Assembly: GCA_051453625.1 (NCBI GenBank)
Contig: JBOZIK010000001.1
Coordinates: forward strand, 220,753,029-220,794,860
From: Welwitschia mirabilis
Taxonomy: Eukaryota; Gnetophyta; Gnetopsida; Welwitschiales
Reading direction: 5' to 3'
DNA length: 41,832 bases
Part shown: positions 1-10,346 of the stretch, piece by piece
Position numbering within the stretch: the stretch's first letter is position 1
Layout of the letters: each line of letters begins with the position of its first letter
The notes under the pieces: generated by a model
The model's database searches: none
Told to the model about the DNA's origin: nothing
Seen by the model: the letters and a program-made list of their open reading frames with translations, nothing else
Translations under genes and position numbers: made by a program

Positions 1-427
1 ATTTTAGGAAATTCTAAAGTTTGCATACCTAGACTGTTTTCAAATTCAAAATTTAGCAAACCTTCTCGGATATTTTCTGTAATGAATTATCATTCTCTCT
101 AGTATTTTTCACCTTTTTCAATCTTAAACATCCAGTTTTAGTGCTATCCTGTGCATCATCCCCTATGTCGTCTGGACGATACCTAAGACGATAAAGGCAA
201 AAACATAGAAAAACCACAAAATGAGGGAAAGCAGAAAAGGGAACGGTCATCTGATAGTGATGTCTGGATAACGGAGGAGACGTCAGTGGTTAGTAAAAAG
301 TTAAAAACTGAAATAAAATACTTACAAAGTATTGGTATATCAATGCTGCAGCAAACATCCAGAATATCTACTGAAGCAATGACAACTCTCGATTTCCAAG
401 TAGCCTTTTTTGGCAACAACGCCAATT
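1..427 (-). mobile_element. Internal (leader) fragment of a tRNA-Asp-primed gypsy element, copy A
   Basis: This stretch is a diverged copy of 2150-2590, with the same landmarks in the same order. At 408-424 it ends in a degenerate PBS, read on the minus strand. That site matches the last 17 bases of plant tRNA-Asp with six mismatches, all transitions. The element therefore continues past the left edge of the window. No gag reading frame is visible here; the short minus-strand frames at 53-425 look like chance frames in the leader. The family assignment (Athila-like gypsy) rests on the PBS type and on the gag fragment at 1527-2062. Confidence 0.7.
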
Positions 428-430
428 TGT

Positions 431-1426
431 TGTGATGCTAATTTATGTAATGTTCCTTAATTTAAATCCTGTTAATTATAATAAGATAAACAAATATAGC
501 ACACTAGTATAGACAGAGTGATAGAAATATCGTAATTCCATCGAAGGCCAATGGTATGGATGATAAAGAGCTAATTTCAAGAAAGAAATATGTAATCTTA
601 ATCTACTGAAATAAATTGCAATACATGGAAATTGAAATAATAATGCAAAACTAATCTATAAAAAGAAACAACAATGTACCTAAACTAATCAAGTTCAACC
701 TTAAAAAAGGATGGCCTCATAATCTATATAATTAAAGAAACCTATCATGAACCTAGAATAACATAAACTATGAGGGATAAGTTCTTGCAATTATTAATAG
801 AAAGGGTAATTCATATTAAAGATATCAAAAGCATCTGTATCACAAAGTAGTCATTCTTCAATGGAGGATACACCATCCAACACCAAGGTAACGTCTCTCT
901 AGATTACAAGATGGTTCTCTAGTCCTAAGATCTCCTATCACAAGAATATTAGGTACTGTCAAAGATGATTAGGGATCAAGCAGAAGACCTTTATTTATAG
1001 ACATAAAGGAAAAGGAACTAACAGAAAGATAAAGTTAAAACTCTATCTAACATGCACGAGAAAGTCGCAAATAATAGACGATAACTCAGGAATACTGATA
1101 GAGAACAGTGTCATCCTTCTGTTCATCCAGACGATGGAGGAGATGATAAGGATTGACAATGAGTTATCTGCTTAGCTTTCAGTTTAACTGTCTATGACCT
1201 GCATGCAAACTGTCGTCGACTATTTCTAGAGATGTTGTCCACTATTATCATCTAAAAGATAAGGTGGATGATGAGGTCTGATAAGAAGATCTTCAGTTTA
1301 ACTACAAGTTATTTGGAAAGGATATTATCATATTCTCAATTGGGATTATTGTCCTGCATATCGTGTGGACGACATAGGGGATGAGAGTATTTTCTTCATC
1401 TTTAGTCAGTGTGATATCTCATTGTT
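431..1426 (-). repeat. LTR copy A of the minus-strand gypsy element (about 1 kb)
   Basis: It aligns along its whole length with 2594-3593, at roughly 80-85% identity by eye. The plus-strand left end is TG at 431-432, seven bases from the PBS, which is the correct spacing for the 3' end of an LTR read on the minus strand. The other end runs into the N gap about 10-15 bases before the expected terminus. A TATA-like box (tctataaataaagg on the minus strand) lies near 989-1003 and probably marks the U3/R promoter. The short motif gtcgtc/gacgac recurs on both strands of this LTR. Confidence 0.8.
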
Positions 1427-1526
1427 NNNNNNNNNNNNNNNNNNNNNNNNNNNNNNNNNNNNNNNNNNNNNNNNNNNNNNNNNNNNNNNNNNNNNNNNNN
1501 NNNNNNNNNNNNNNNNNNNNNNNNNN
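1427..1526. other. Assembly gap, 100 N
   Basis: Exactly 100 N lie between the end of LTR copy A and the gag fragment. A round 100 is commonly a placeholder for a gap of unknown length, so the real distance, and any missing pol or LTR sequence, cannot be judged. Confidence 0.99.
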
Positions 1527-2062
1527 ATTAATTCTACCTTAGAAAAGGTGTCTACTGGGTTTGAGTGTAAAGCTATGATGAATCTCTTGTAAGCAGAAGC
1601 ATAGTCTTTGTTAGGCAGTTATTAAAAGTTTATAACTTCTGTCTTACATTTCTGGACAGTGGTTTCGTTCATAAATCTTTTGACAAAGGCCTATTAAACT
1701 TGGTTCCAAAATTTTAGGCTTTTATGATGGATTCTCCTAAGCTAAAGTTTAGCTTTATCTCACAAAGTCATAGGAAAGATGATCATGTAAGTTCTATCAG
1801 TTATGTGTTTCTTGCCATTGCCAGATGTAAGGATGAGTTATTCAATTTCTGCAAGGTGTTGTAGGGGGTCTTCATAAGGTTCTCCTCTGAAGGTGGGATA
1901 AGAATTCAGGTTTTTCAGTTCTACATCATCACCAGAAGGTAAGTCGAAGGGGTTTTGAATTTTAAGTCTTTTGTTGGCTATGGGATCTTTCAGAGTCACA
2001 CGAGTGTTTAGTTGAGGAGGAGTACGAGTAATAGTTTCAACGACAGGTGGTGGATTTAGCAA
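1527..2062 (-). pseudogene. gag: gag fragment of the minus-strand gypsy element
   Basis: The longest open part (2062-1838, 74 codons) ends in the motif YPTFRGEPYEDPLQHLAEIE. This matches the gag core of plant Athila/gypsy elements, where the usual pattern is F-G-x-P-x-E-D-P-x-x-H-L. Further along the minus strand, still recognisable but interrupted by stops, comes a DKAK block, the counterpart of the usual 'FPxSLKDKAKxWL' segment. The protease, reverse transcriptase and integrase that should follow are absent or hidden in the N gap. The protein would form the virus-like particle that packages element RNA. It cannot be functional as it stands. Confidence 0.75.
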
Positions 2063-2570
2063 GATAGATTATTTTTGATGAGAGATCGATATGGTATTAA
2101 ATTCTTCAAAATCAAAATCAGATTCTTTTGCAAAATTATAATCAGAAATTTCAGGAAATTCTAAAGCTTGCGTACCTGGGTTGTTTTGATTTTTAAATTC
2201 AAAATTTAGCAAACCTTCTTAGATAGTTTCTATAATGAATCATCACTCTTTATGGTATTTTTCACCTTTTCCAATCTTAACTATTCAGTTTAGTGCTATC
2301 CTATGTGCTGTCCTAAATGTTGTCTAGACGATACCTAAGATGACAGAGGTAAAAGCACATAAAAAAAAAAAAAAAAACAGAATGAGGGAAAGCAGAAAAG
2401 GGGACTGTCATCTGACAGTGATTTCTAGATGACTGAAGGGACATCAGTGATTAGTAAAAAATTAAAAACTAAAATAAAATACTTATAGAGTATACTAGTA
2501 CAACGATGCTACAACAAATATCTGGAATATCCATCAAAGCAATGACAACTCTCGATTTCCAAGTAGCCTT
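2063..2570 (-). mobile_element. 5' leader of the minus-strand gypsy element, copy B
   Basis: This is non-coding sequence between the PBS at 2571-2587 and gag at 2062, read on the minus strand. Its distal part (2150-2570) repeats in 1-410, which shows that two leaders of one family lie in tandem. A run of 17 A at about 2361-2377 is present in this copy and absent from the other. Confidence 0.7.
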
Positions 2571-2587
2571 CCCCGGCAACAGCACCA
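2571..2587 (-). other. tRNA-Asp primer binding site, copy B
   Basis: The plus strand reads ccccggcaacagcacca. It equals the 3' end of plant tRNA-Asp (ccccggcaacggcgcca, recalled) with two G-to-A differences. Together with the adjacent LTR end it fixes the element's orientation as minus. A tRNA-Asp PBS is typical of Athila-type plant gypsy elements. Confidence 0.85.
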
Positions 2588-2593
2588 ATTTAT

Positions 2594-3593
2594 TGTGGTG
2601 TGTATTTATGAAATGTTTCACTCTTCGATCTCAATCCTGTTAATTATAAATAAGATGCAAAATATATCACACTAATATAGATGAAGTGATCCAAATGTCA
2701 TAATTCTATCAAAGGCCAATGATTTGGACAATAGAGAGTTGATTTCAGAAAAGAAATGTGTAACCTTAATCTATTGAATTAAAATGCAATGCACGGAAAT
2801 AAAAGATGCTGATGCAAAATAATCTAAGAAAGTAAACAATGATGCACCTAATCTAATTAAGCTCAACATTAACAAAGGTTGCCCTTATAATCTATATAAT
2901 TAAAGAAACCTATCACAAATCTAGAACAACATAAACTATAAGGGATAAGTTCCTGCAATTATTAACAAAAAGAGTAATTTATATTAAAGATAAAAAGGCA
3001 TCTGTATCACAAATTAGTTGTTCCTCAATGGAGGATACATCGTTCAACACCAAGGTAACGTCTCTCTAGATTACAAGATGGTTCTCTGGTCCCAAGATCT
3101 TCTGTTATGAGAATGTCAGATACTATCGAAGATGAGACCTTTATTAATAGACAGAAAGGAGAAGTAAACTGACAAAAAGGTAAAGTAAGAACTCTAGCTA
3201 ACATGTAAGGGAAAGTCATAAATAATAGGTGATAACTCAGGAATAAAATCTGTAAAACTATGAGATAAGAGTATTATCCAGGTTAATGTCTGGACGATAT
3301 AGAAGACGATAGGGTTTTACATTAAGTTATCTGTTTAGCTTCCAGTTTAACTGTTTATGGTTTTCATGCAAACTGTTATCAACTGATTCTGAAGATGTCA
3401 TCTACTAGTGTGATCTGGATGATTATGTGGACGATGGAGTCTGATGAGAAGATGTTCAGTTCAACTTCAAGTTATTTGAAAATAAGTCTGTCATATGTTC
3501 AATTAGGGTTGTCGTCCTTACTGTCATCTGTACGACATAGAGGACGACAGTCTTTTCTTCATTCTTTATTAGTGTGATATCTTGTTATTTGCA
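2594..3593 (-). repeat. LTR copy B of the minus-strand gypsy element (1.0 kb)
   Basis: It begins with TG at 2594 and ends with CA at 3592-3593 on the plus strand, so the ends are canonical. It pairs with copy A (431-1426) and abuts the PBS at 2571-2587, so it is the 5' LTR of the minus-strand element. A TATA-like stretch (ctattaataaagg on the minus strand) lies near 3139-3152. Small frames at 3025-3219 and 3395-3577 are LTR sequence by chance and are not genes. No target duplication can be tested because the other outer end lies outside the window. Confidence 0.85.
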
Positions 3594-4912
3594 GGGATAA
3601 TCATCTAAAATTATAATTTATCCATATCTATATGAAATCCTTGTGAATTATTTGATAGACTACATGTTTTCATCTTGTGCTTCTGGATTCTCAATTGTCA
3701 TAGGAACTAGGCATTTATCTATTAGTTTATTTGCAAAACAACTCAAAATACCCTATTAAATCCATCTAAGTTAGCATTACAATAGTAATGAATATGCAGA
3801 TTTGTTAAGTTTAAGATCTACTCTCGAATTGAGGTAGTGATGACATCCTCTCTAAGGGGGTTATCTTTTTCTTCTAAGGGAGTAGAAGAATAAAAGTATA
3901 AATCATCTTTATGGGGCTTCCAATTTGTTAGCCAATTTTGGTTACCTCAACTATATACCCTCCTTAATGTAAAGTACAATGTAATATTGGTAACCTACTT
4001 ATACTTTAGACTTAGTAAATTTTAAGATTGATTATACTTATGACTCCCTATTAACTTGATAATGAAGTCGAAGTAGATCCTAGCACTATGCCTCCTACCT
4101 TCATCTAATATACCCTCGATTACCAAGGCATACATAGGAATTTGAACCTATGGGTGCTTGAGATGTTTCTGCTTAAGAGAGATGTAGCTCTCTGTATGAC
4201 CTAGAATTCATAGTCAAGGTAGTTAAGACTGTACAATAAGCTCAAAGGATTATGTAGCCTGACATAGATCTCTATCTTTGTAAGGCTCCCCATACCCGCC
4301 ACCAACTAAAACTTATTGCCAGTGTGAAACATAATGTATTTAAGGGGGAAAGTAATTTCTAATTTTAGTATTAATCATAAAAAATTAAAATTTTAGTGTG
4401 AGAAAGCAATAAAGGAAAAGAAAACACCAAAAACACTTAGGGATAGGATCTGATTTGGTATAGATAAGCTAAGTGAATCTTCCTCAACATTCCAAACTTA
4501 ACTTAGTCTCTCTAAATCACAAAAATTAGTCTAAGTGAGAGAAGAATCAATCAAGTGGATCTTGCTTCATATCTCAAACTTGAGTTGATGAGAAAAAGTA
4601 AGATTAAGGGTTTATAATTTAAAAAAAAATTCCTAAAGACCTTTAAAAAAATAAAAAAATATGCTTAAAAAACTGCGTTTGGGGCTTACAAATTTGAAAA
4701 AAAAGCTCCAAAACTCAAACAAATAGAAAAATAGCTGAAAATAGCAAAACTGGTTAAAACTGTCAATGTGCAAAAAATAGGGCTAATGGCTAAGCCATAG
4801 CTAATTAAACTATATGTGCATGAAATTAGACAATGGTTTAGGAATGGCTTCACTAAACTACATGTACAAGGGAATGGATAATGAGGTAGTTTAAAAAGTT
4901 TTTAATTTTTTC
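3594..4912. other. Unassigned AT-rich intergenic DNA
   Basis: No reading frame or domain could be recognised on either strand. The stretch holds a 6-bp stem around an 8-base loop at 4133-4152 (catagg...cctatg) and a slightly more GC-rich patch at 4060-4330. A homopolymer-rich part follows at 4610-4760. It is probably the remains of one or more older elements. Confidence 0.6.
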
Positions 4913-4915
4913 TAG

Positions 4916-4982
4916 GATATGGAATCGAATCCTACATCTTCTACATTATAAATGACTACCTCTACTAGTATGCCAACATTCA
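4916..4982 (-). repeat. tRNA-derived remnant (SINE-like or pseudo-tRNA)
   Basis: On the minus strand, tggcatactagtagagg (4975-4959) fits the RNA polymerase III A box and D arm. The sequence ggattcgattcc (4932-4921) fits the B box and T arm. The spacer carries a 'ttataatgtagaag' segment resembling the anticodon arm of a Lys/Thr-type tRNA. The acceptor stem does not pair and the T stem has mismatches, so it is not a working tRNA. It may be the head of a degraded SINE or a reverse-transcribed tRNA fragment. Confidence 0.45.
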
Positions 4983-5049
4983 GTTGTTGAATATAGCCTC
5001 TAAAAAAATTATTAAAAATGGTATTGGCATTTGTTTAAATGCTAACTAG

Positions 5050-6300
5050 CATTGACTGATCATAAGCCATGGTGAAAAGTAGGTGCAAGCATGAGCATGT
5101 AAGCTTTCCAGTGGTCGCAACAGGGCACAGAAGATAGGGAGGCAGCAAATAGTGGTAGTGGGCTAATTGCTAATGGTAAGCACTGACAAGTAAGGGAGCC
5201 ATAGAATGGTATGCATAGGAGAAACTAGTGTGGAAAAGAAAATAGCAAGAACTGCAGACAACAACATAGGCCACGACGAGCGTAGGCTTATTGATCAAGA
5301 GTCAATAAGGATTCATAGGCTAGAAGAATGTGGGTGAGCAGATCTGTGAATAGGTTGCACTAGTGCTCAACATACAGGCAGCGTTGTCAGGCTTAAAAAG
5401 TTAAAAAACATAGTTGCAAGTGAAAAAATAGAAAAGCTAATAGCATAACTACATAGATGAGGTAGGGCACCAAGATGTAGCAAAGAAAGGTGTCACAAGA
5501 GGAGACACTACTGGAGAGACGATGAAGCACAGGTTACAGATGAAGCACAAGAGCACCAGTCATAGGCGGTACAGGCTGAGCTTCAATGTGATATGTTACA
5601 GGTAACAGCAAGCATGGTAGGCACTGATAGGCCACAGGGTGTGCACCATGTTACAAGCAGAAGATGGTAGTTAGATCAGTAAGCAATCTTGGTAAAGAAG
5701 ATCAGCAAGCATGAGGAGAAGAAACAACACAGGTAAGCATGAAAAGTAGGGACGTGGTGGCTGAAAAGCCTAAGGCAGGAAAAAACACCTATAGGTAGGA
5801 CCTCACAGGCACAAGATGGGAGCTTTTAGAAATCAAAATGGTGAGAGGAGGCATGGTGGTAAGTGTGATGTATGCACAATGAACCAAGATGGTGTAATGC
5901 TATCTCAGAGGGGTAGATCATAGAGATCGACAATGAGGGGGAGATCTATAGGAGCACAGGAAAGCAGCGGCGAGGTGGAAATCTAAAGGAGTGCTAGTAA
6001 GTAGCAGACTGATGGAGTACTCAGTGCTGAGCAAGCAAGTAAAGCAAGCTCAATGCAAGCAATTAGACGCTAATGGAAATGAGCAACCAACAAAGAAGGA
6101 GGTACAGGTGGAGCAGAGCAGAGGATGAACTACACACACAGGAAAAGATAGCATGTAAGGTGCGACCAATAGAGAATCGATAGTGGACCCAAATGCAAAG
6201 CAAAAATGACAGGTGCTACAAGTTCTGGTTGGCAGAGGCATAGAGCGATAGCACACAGGAAACTAGTAGGAGCTTAAAAGAAAGATAAAACCTATAGCAA
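5050..6300 (-). mobile_element. G/A-rich block, probable leader or gag-region remnant of a copia-type element
   Basis: The plus strand here is clearly richer in G and poorer in T than any neighbour (many agca, agg, gtgg words), so the minus strand is C/T-rich. Read on the minus strand it lies downstream of the copia PBS at 6611-6625, where the leader and gag should be. No gag motif could be read; the minus frame at 6256-6050 is Cys/Ser-rich and unrecognised. The base composition suggests an originally GC-rich sequence that has partly decayed. It could equally be a non-coding internal region of a large non-autonomous element. Confidence 0.4.
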
Positions 6301-6610
6301 TTTGAGTTTTTAATGTTTAAAAACTAATAAAAGCATCCTCAAATGTACTTTAGATGGTAGACACACAAATAGTGGATCGTAAAAGAAGATGCAAACTATG
6401 AACAACAATTGAAAACATAGAAAACTTTAAATGTCTGGCAAATCTATAAGTAATACAAAATTTACAACCAAAAAAAAAGCTTAAAACTAAAAAATATTAG
6501 TAAATCTAAGTATAAAGAAATCATGCAAAGGCATGTCAAAGGTATGCTAGAAATAAAAAGAAGCAAAAGTACTTAAGGAGTTGTTAAGAAGCTTCAAAAA
6601 CCCTAGCCTA

Positions 6611-6625
6611 GAAACTCTAATACCA
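6611..6625 (-). other. Copia-type primer binding site (initiator Met tRNA)
   Basis: The minus strand reads tggtattagagtttc. The canonical plant copia PBS is tggtatcagagc, so the differences in that core are two C-to-T changes. It lies five bases from the TG at 6631 that forms the inner end of the LTR remnant. Confidence 0.75.
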
Positions 6626-6630
6626 ATTAT

Positions 6631-6764
6631 TGAGAAATAAGAATACTAAAAATAAAGAGGCATAAGATTTTCAACAAGTAAATTGTATTTTTGTTCGATT
6701 ATTCAATAAAGAGCTTGCTTAAATATTTAAGCACACCATTAGGATTTTCACACATTTCAAGACA
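6631..6764 (-). repeat. Truncated LTR end (R/U5 part) of a minus-strand copia element
   Basis: Read on the minus strand the fragment ends in ...tatttctca, followed by the PBS at 6625-6611, which is the standard 5'-LTR/PBS junction. It contains a perfect 16-bp palindrome, gcttaaatatttaagc (6717-6732). Only about 130 bp can be seen before the Athila-like LTR begins at about 6765, so the rest of this LTR has been cut away or displaced. Confidence 0.55.
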
Positions 6765-7152
6765 TGGGACCATGGTATATACTTAGCCTTAGCACAAGTG
6801 ATTATTAAATTCAATAATACTTATGTGGTAAATAAAATTATGGTACCAAAACCTGAGTCATCATGAGTTGATGATTTGAGCTATATTTCAGAAAATTGCA
6901 GGATACCATTAGAGTGAAGATTCTCTATTAGGCAAGGCAACCTAGATATTTAGGTCTTGTTTATTTTTCACATCTCTGATTAAAGTTTATCCTAGTTCTT
7001 AACTCTTGATTTCCTCCTTTTATTAGGATTTTATTACATTTTGGCAATCTTATGTAACATTTGATTAAGTCTACCTCAATTATCCATATCAAACAATGAT
7101 ATTGAGTCTTACTCAATTTATTTTAGTTCAACTATACTAACTAATAAATAGA
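6765..7152 (+). repeat. 5' LTR, or its 3' part, of the Athila-like element
   Basis: It aligns with 15464-15875 over its whole length. Shared landmarks include 'atgtggtaaataaaatta', 'gatgatttgag', 'cttttattaggattttatta' and the terminal 'actaactaat'. It ends three bases before the PBS. Its left limit of about 6765 is where similarity to the 3' copy fades, not a proven terminus. Confidence 0.75.
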
Positions 7153-7155
7153 TTT

Positions 7156-7172
7156 TAGCATTATTACTAGGG
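7156..7172 (+). other. tRNA-Asp primer binding site of the Athila-like element, decayed
   Basis: The site reads tagcattattactaggg against the expected tggcgccgttgccgggg. Nine bases match and eight differ, and every difference is G-to-A or C-to-T. The position immediately after the 5' LTR supports the call despite the low identity. Confidence 0.7.
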
Positions 7173-8200
7173 ATAATAACATGGTAGCTTCTAAGGAGGA
7201 GCATAAATTTGCTTTCTTGCAAATTTTTAGTTTATTTTTGTTTTAAGTTCTAGTGATTTGTATTGGTCACTTCTAGTGAAATCCAAGCTAGTCCTTTTTT
7301 CTTTTAAGTGTTTCATTCATTTTCATTTCTTTTTAGTGATGGTTACTAATTCCTTCTAGTGATATCCAAACTAGTCTATTTTAAATTTTTGTTCTTTTTG
7401 GCTCTAATCTCAATAACAACTTCATATCAAATATTTTTTATTATAGGTCTGATGAGTTTTTTATAGGTTACAACCAAAATAAGGCAAAAAAAACCTAATA
7501 TAGAATTCATTTATTTTATGCTTTATTTTTATTTTCTATAATTTGTAGTTCAATAGTTAAGTTTTTGTTATTATTCATTCTATATTTTTTATTAAAAATA
7601 TTAGAAATTAAAAAGATATTTAGGATTTATTTCTCTTTAGATTTTATCATAAGTGTGCTAATGTTTTGATTTTTGTTAAGTTCTTTGATAACCTTATAAT
7701 CCTAAAAATTTTGTATGGATCCTATAAACCTCTATCTTTTTTCTAACATTGTAATTCTTAAATAAACTAGTACCATCACCTTCTCTGACCAACTCCACTA
7801 CCCCTTTTGTGAATTAGCATCTAAAACATCATTTGAGACATTTATAAACCGTTAGAAAATTGTTTGTCATTTGAGCCTTCTTTGAAAATTTTCTAAAATT
7901 TAAATGCATGAGATTTGAAATGAGTTAATTACATAATTAGAATACCTACTAATGAAATTATGGTACATAACATTAGTAGTAATGAAGAATAGATGATGTC
8001 ATTTAGAAACTAATCTCATTATGATATCAAAGGAGAGTGAGCCTTCACCTCTCAATAAAGAAATCCAAGTATTGAATCTGGCTTCCAATGCCTCTTTAAT
8101 AATAAAATATTCCAATCGAATAAGGAATTGATAAATAATATAAATTTGTATCTCAATCAATAAGAAACCTAAAACACTAGTCAAAACGCATAGCATAACT
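7173..8200 (+). mobile_element. Leader region of the Athila-like element
   Basis: About 1 kb of AT-rich sequence lies between the PBS and the first recognisable gag motif. A minus-strand frame at 8232-7999 lies opposite this leader and the gag start. It shows no recognised domain and is treated as chance. Confidence 0.55.
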
Positions 8201-9250
8201 AATTTAACAATCCTCCTAAGTAAACCTTTCATAATTACTTACAACCTTAATACCTAGGTACCCCTTCTTGCATAGTCTAATCACTAATAACATATAGGCT
8301 AGAGTTTAAGCCATTTACCATATGGTCAATTCCCCATTTTTATNNNNNNNNNNNNNNNNNNNNNNNNNNNNNNNNNNNNNNNNNNNNNNNNNNNNNNNNN
8401 NNNNNNNNNNNNNACCCTAACATCTATAACATTCTTAGATTTATTCCTTTTTAATTATCCTTTAAGGAAAAAGCCAAATCTTGACTTCATACTCTTAAAC
8501 CTCTATCTATCATAACTTACAATAATATTAATAAATATTTACTTCAAAATTATTTTTAAGTTATAAAACCAATTTTCTAAGATGCAAAATCATGAATTAT
8601 TAATAGAAAAATCACAAAATATTCTCATAAGTCATAGAAAGATTTAAGGACTTGCTTTAGAAATTACCCTAATATGGATGTGATCTAGGTAGAGTAATTT
8701 GTTTCTTTTATGATAGATTATCAAAAAATAATAGGTAATTAATTGAAATAACAAGTAGAGTAATTTCCTAGATCTTTCACTAAATGAAATTTGGGATTAC
8801 CTTGAAACTGTAACCAAAAGCTTTAGAAACTAGGGAAAGCCAACTGAACCATATAGATCCCAGTATTTTATTAAGTCCACTAGTATGTTCAAAGTGCTTA
8901 ATAATTTCAAAATTAATAATAGAATAGATGAGCTAATAAAAAGAGTAGAATCCCTTTCCACCTCATCTAGACCTTTAACTTCTAGATCTAAATGCTTAAA
9001 TTTGTTACATAGAATCACACAATATAGTAAAGTATTCTTCCATACCCCTATTTTCAAATATAGTAAATGAACAAATGAATGCAATAGAACATCATCAGAA
9101 GAATTAGAAAAACGACCCATATTAAATAAGTTTTCTTGGAAATAAGACAACTCATATAATCAAAGTTACAATAATTAACTAAAAAATTCTTTTCCATCAT
9201 TACATTTCCATTCCTTTCCATCAAACCACTAATAATCATTTCATCTACTC
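8200..9250 (+). pseudogene. gag: gag of the Athila-like element
   Basis: The N-terminal Athila gag motif is readable just before the N gap. 'NYLQP' and 'LGTPSCIV' are followed by 'LEFKPFTIWSIPHFY' near 8300-8343; the family pattern is TLR-x-Y-x-QP...TPSCIV...F-x-x-KP. After the gap come 'LFLFNYPL' and a DLL/YPNMD block near 8650-8700. The C-terminal part starts at 8885 with a RIDELIKRVESLS segment, followed by decayed zinc-knuckle territory and 'NKFSWK' and 'DNSYNQSYNN' near 9130-9180. Frameshifts and stops run throughout. The protein would build the particle shell and bind RNA. Confidence 0.75.
8344..8413. other. Assembly gap, 70 N, inside gag
   Basis: Seventy N interrupt the gag pseudogene. 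In related gag proteins about 20-25 residues separate the motifs on either side, so the true missing length is close to 70 bases and this gap is probably sized correctly. Confidence 0.99.
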
Positions 9251-9875
9251 CATTAAAGGATTAATTAAGAAAAATAATAGAAACCCAAATCCAAATTATC
9301 CTTAATCATGTACAAACTCTTAAGTTACATTTCTTATTCATGAGCAAAATTGAACATATCATCCAATAATACACTTTATTCTTTAGTTGATTTGAGAAAG
9401 TCAAAATGTAAATTATCTCTTCTTTAAATTAAATAGAACCTAATAAACTCTTGATGAGATTGTAGCCAAATCTAAAAAAATTTAGATTCACAAAATAATC
9501 AAAGTCTACAAAAATCGAAGAAACTAAGGAAATCCATCTTAGGAGTGAGAAAGAGTTGAATAATTAATTTGAAAAAAACCAAATGAAGAGTAGCCAACAC
9601 CTAAAAAAGCCAAAGAGAATGAAACAATAGTGGAGGAATTAGAAAAATTATTACAAGTTACAAAAAACCTATACCAGTTTTATAATAACTTAGAAATAAA
9701 AACATCATGAAAACATAGATAAAGGCATTAGAAATCTTTAAATTAAGTTAAAATAAACATTCTACTCTTAAAAGTAATTAAACAAGTTCCTTTTTGCATA
9801 GAGATCCTCACAAATATGTGTATTGTAAGAAGGTGAATGAACATCAGAAGTAAAGCCTTTTTAGTACAACAAATG
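9251..9875 (+). mobile_element. gag-pol linker of the Athila-like element
   Basis: AT-rich decayed sequence joins the end of gag to the protease. Lys/Glu/Asn-rich translations are visible near 9540-9660, as in the linker of the family. No motif can be named. Confidence 0.5.
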
Positions 9876-9889
9876 AGTGTGATACTTCA

Positions 9890-10346
9890 AAACCAGTTCA
9901 GCCTAAATGCAAGAACCTTAGCTACCCTATACTTTCCATTACCATTGGAAACAAATACCTTAATCAAGCCTTGTTATAATTAGGAGCTATTATAGAATTG
10001 CTTCTTTATAGTATGTACAAAGAATTAGGCTTGGAAGAACTTAAAAATACCAAGATTCAACTTCAACTTACTAATAATTCCTTGAAAATTCCATTAAAAT
10101 AGTCAAAGATGTTACTATTATAGCAGAAATCTATTATTTTTTATGGATTTTGTGATTTTAATTATGAAAAACATGACCAATCTATCAGTCCTTGTTATTT
10201 TAAAAAGACCCTTTCTAGCAACCTATAAGGTATTGATTTATTATAGGAATTATCTAATGAAAATATCTTTTAGTAATATGATAGTAGAATTAAATGTTCT
10301 TAATGCCATGAAACTGCCTCTTAGTAATGATAGAATAGAAATGTGA
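9890..10346 (+). pseudogene. pol: Aspartic protease domain of the Athila-like pol
   Basis: Around 9915-10080 the translation gives 'LSYPILSITIGN', then 'LGA' (family D-L-G-A-S; the catalytic Asp codon is now a stop), then 'YKELGLEELKNTKIQLQLTN'. The family equivalents are KPxxITLQLAD-type segments. An open frame at 10143-10346 carries 'VILKRPFLATYKVLIYY' and ends near 'LNVLNAMKLPLS', matching the family's 'ILGRPFLATGRALID...FNVFNAMKxP'. The protease would cut the gag-pol polyprotein. With the Asp lost and stops present it is inactive. Confidence 0.85.

Noticed and set aside
53-425. Two overlapping minus-strand frames
   Set aside because: They lie in the retroelement leader, and the homologous copy at 2150-2590 does not preserve them.
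1365-1592. Plus-strand frame across the N gap
   Set aside because: It exists only because N codons were read as open; both flanks belong to retroelement sequence.
4133-4152. A tRNA T-arm-like hairpin (ggttcaaattcc on the minus strand)
   Set aside because: The loop is eight bases instead of seven and no A box was found at a suitable distance.
7999-8232. Minus-strand open frame of 77 codons, hydrophobic
   Set aside because: It lies opposite the leader and gag start of the Athila-like element, whose plus-strand motifs explain the region better; no domain was recognised.
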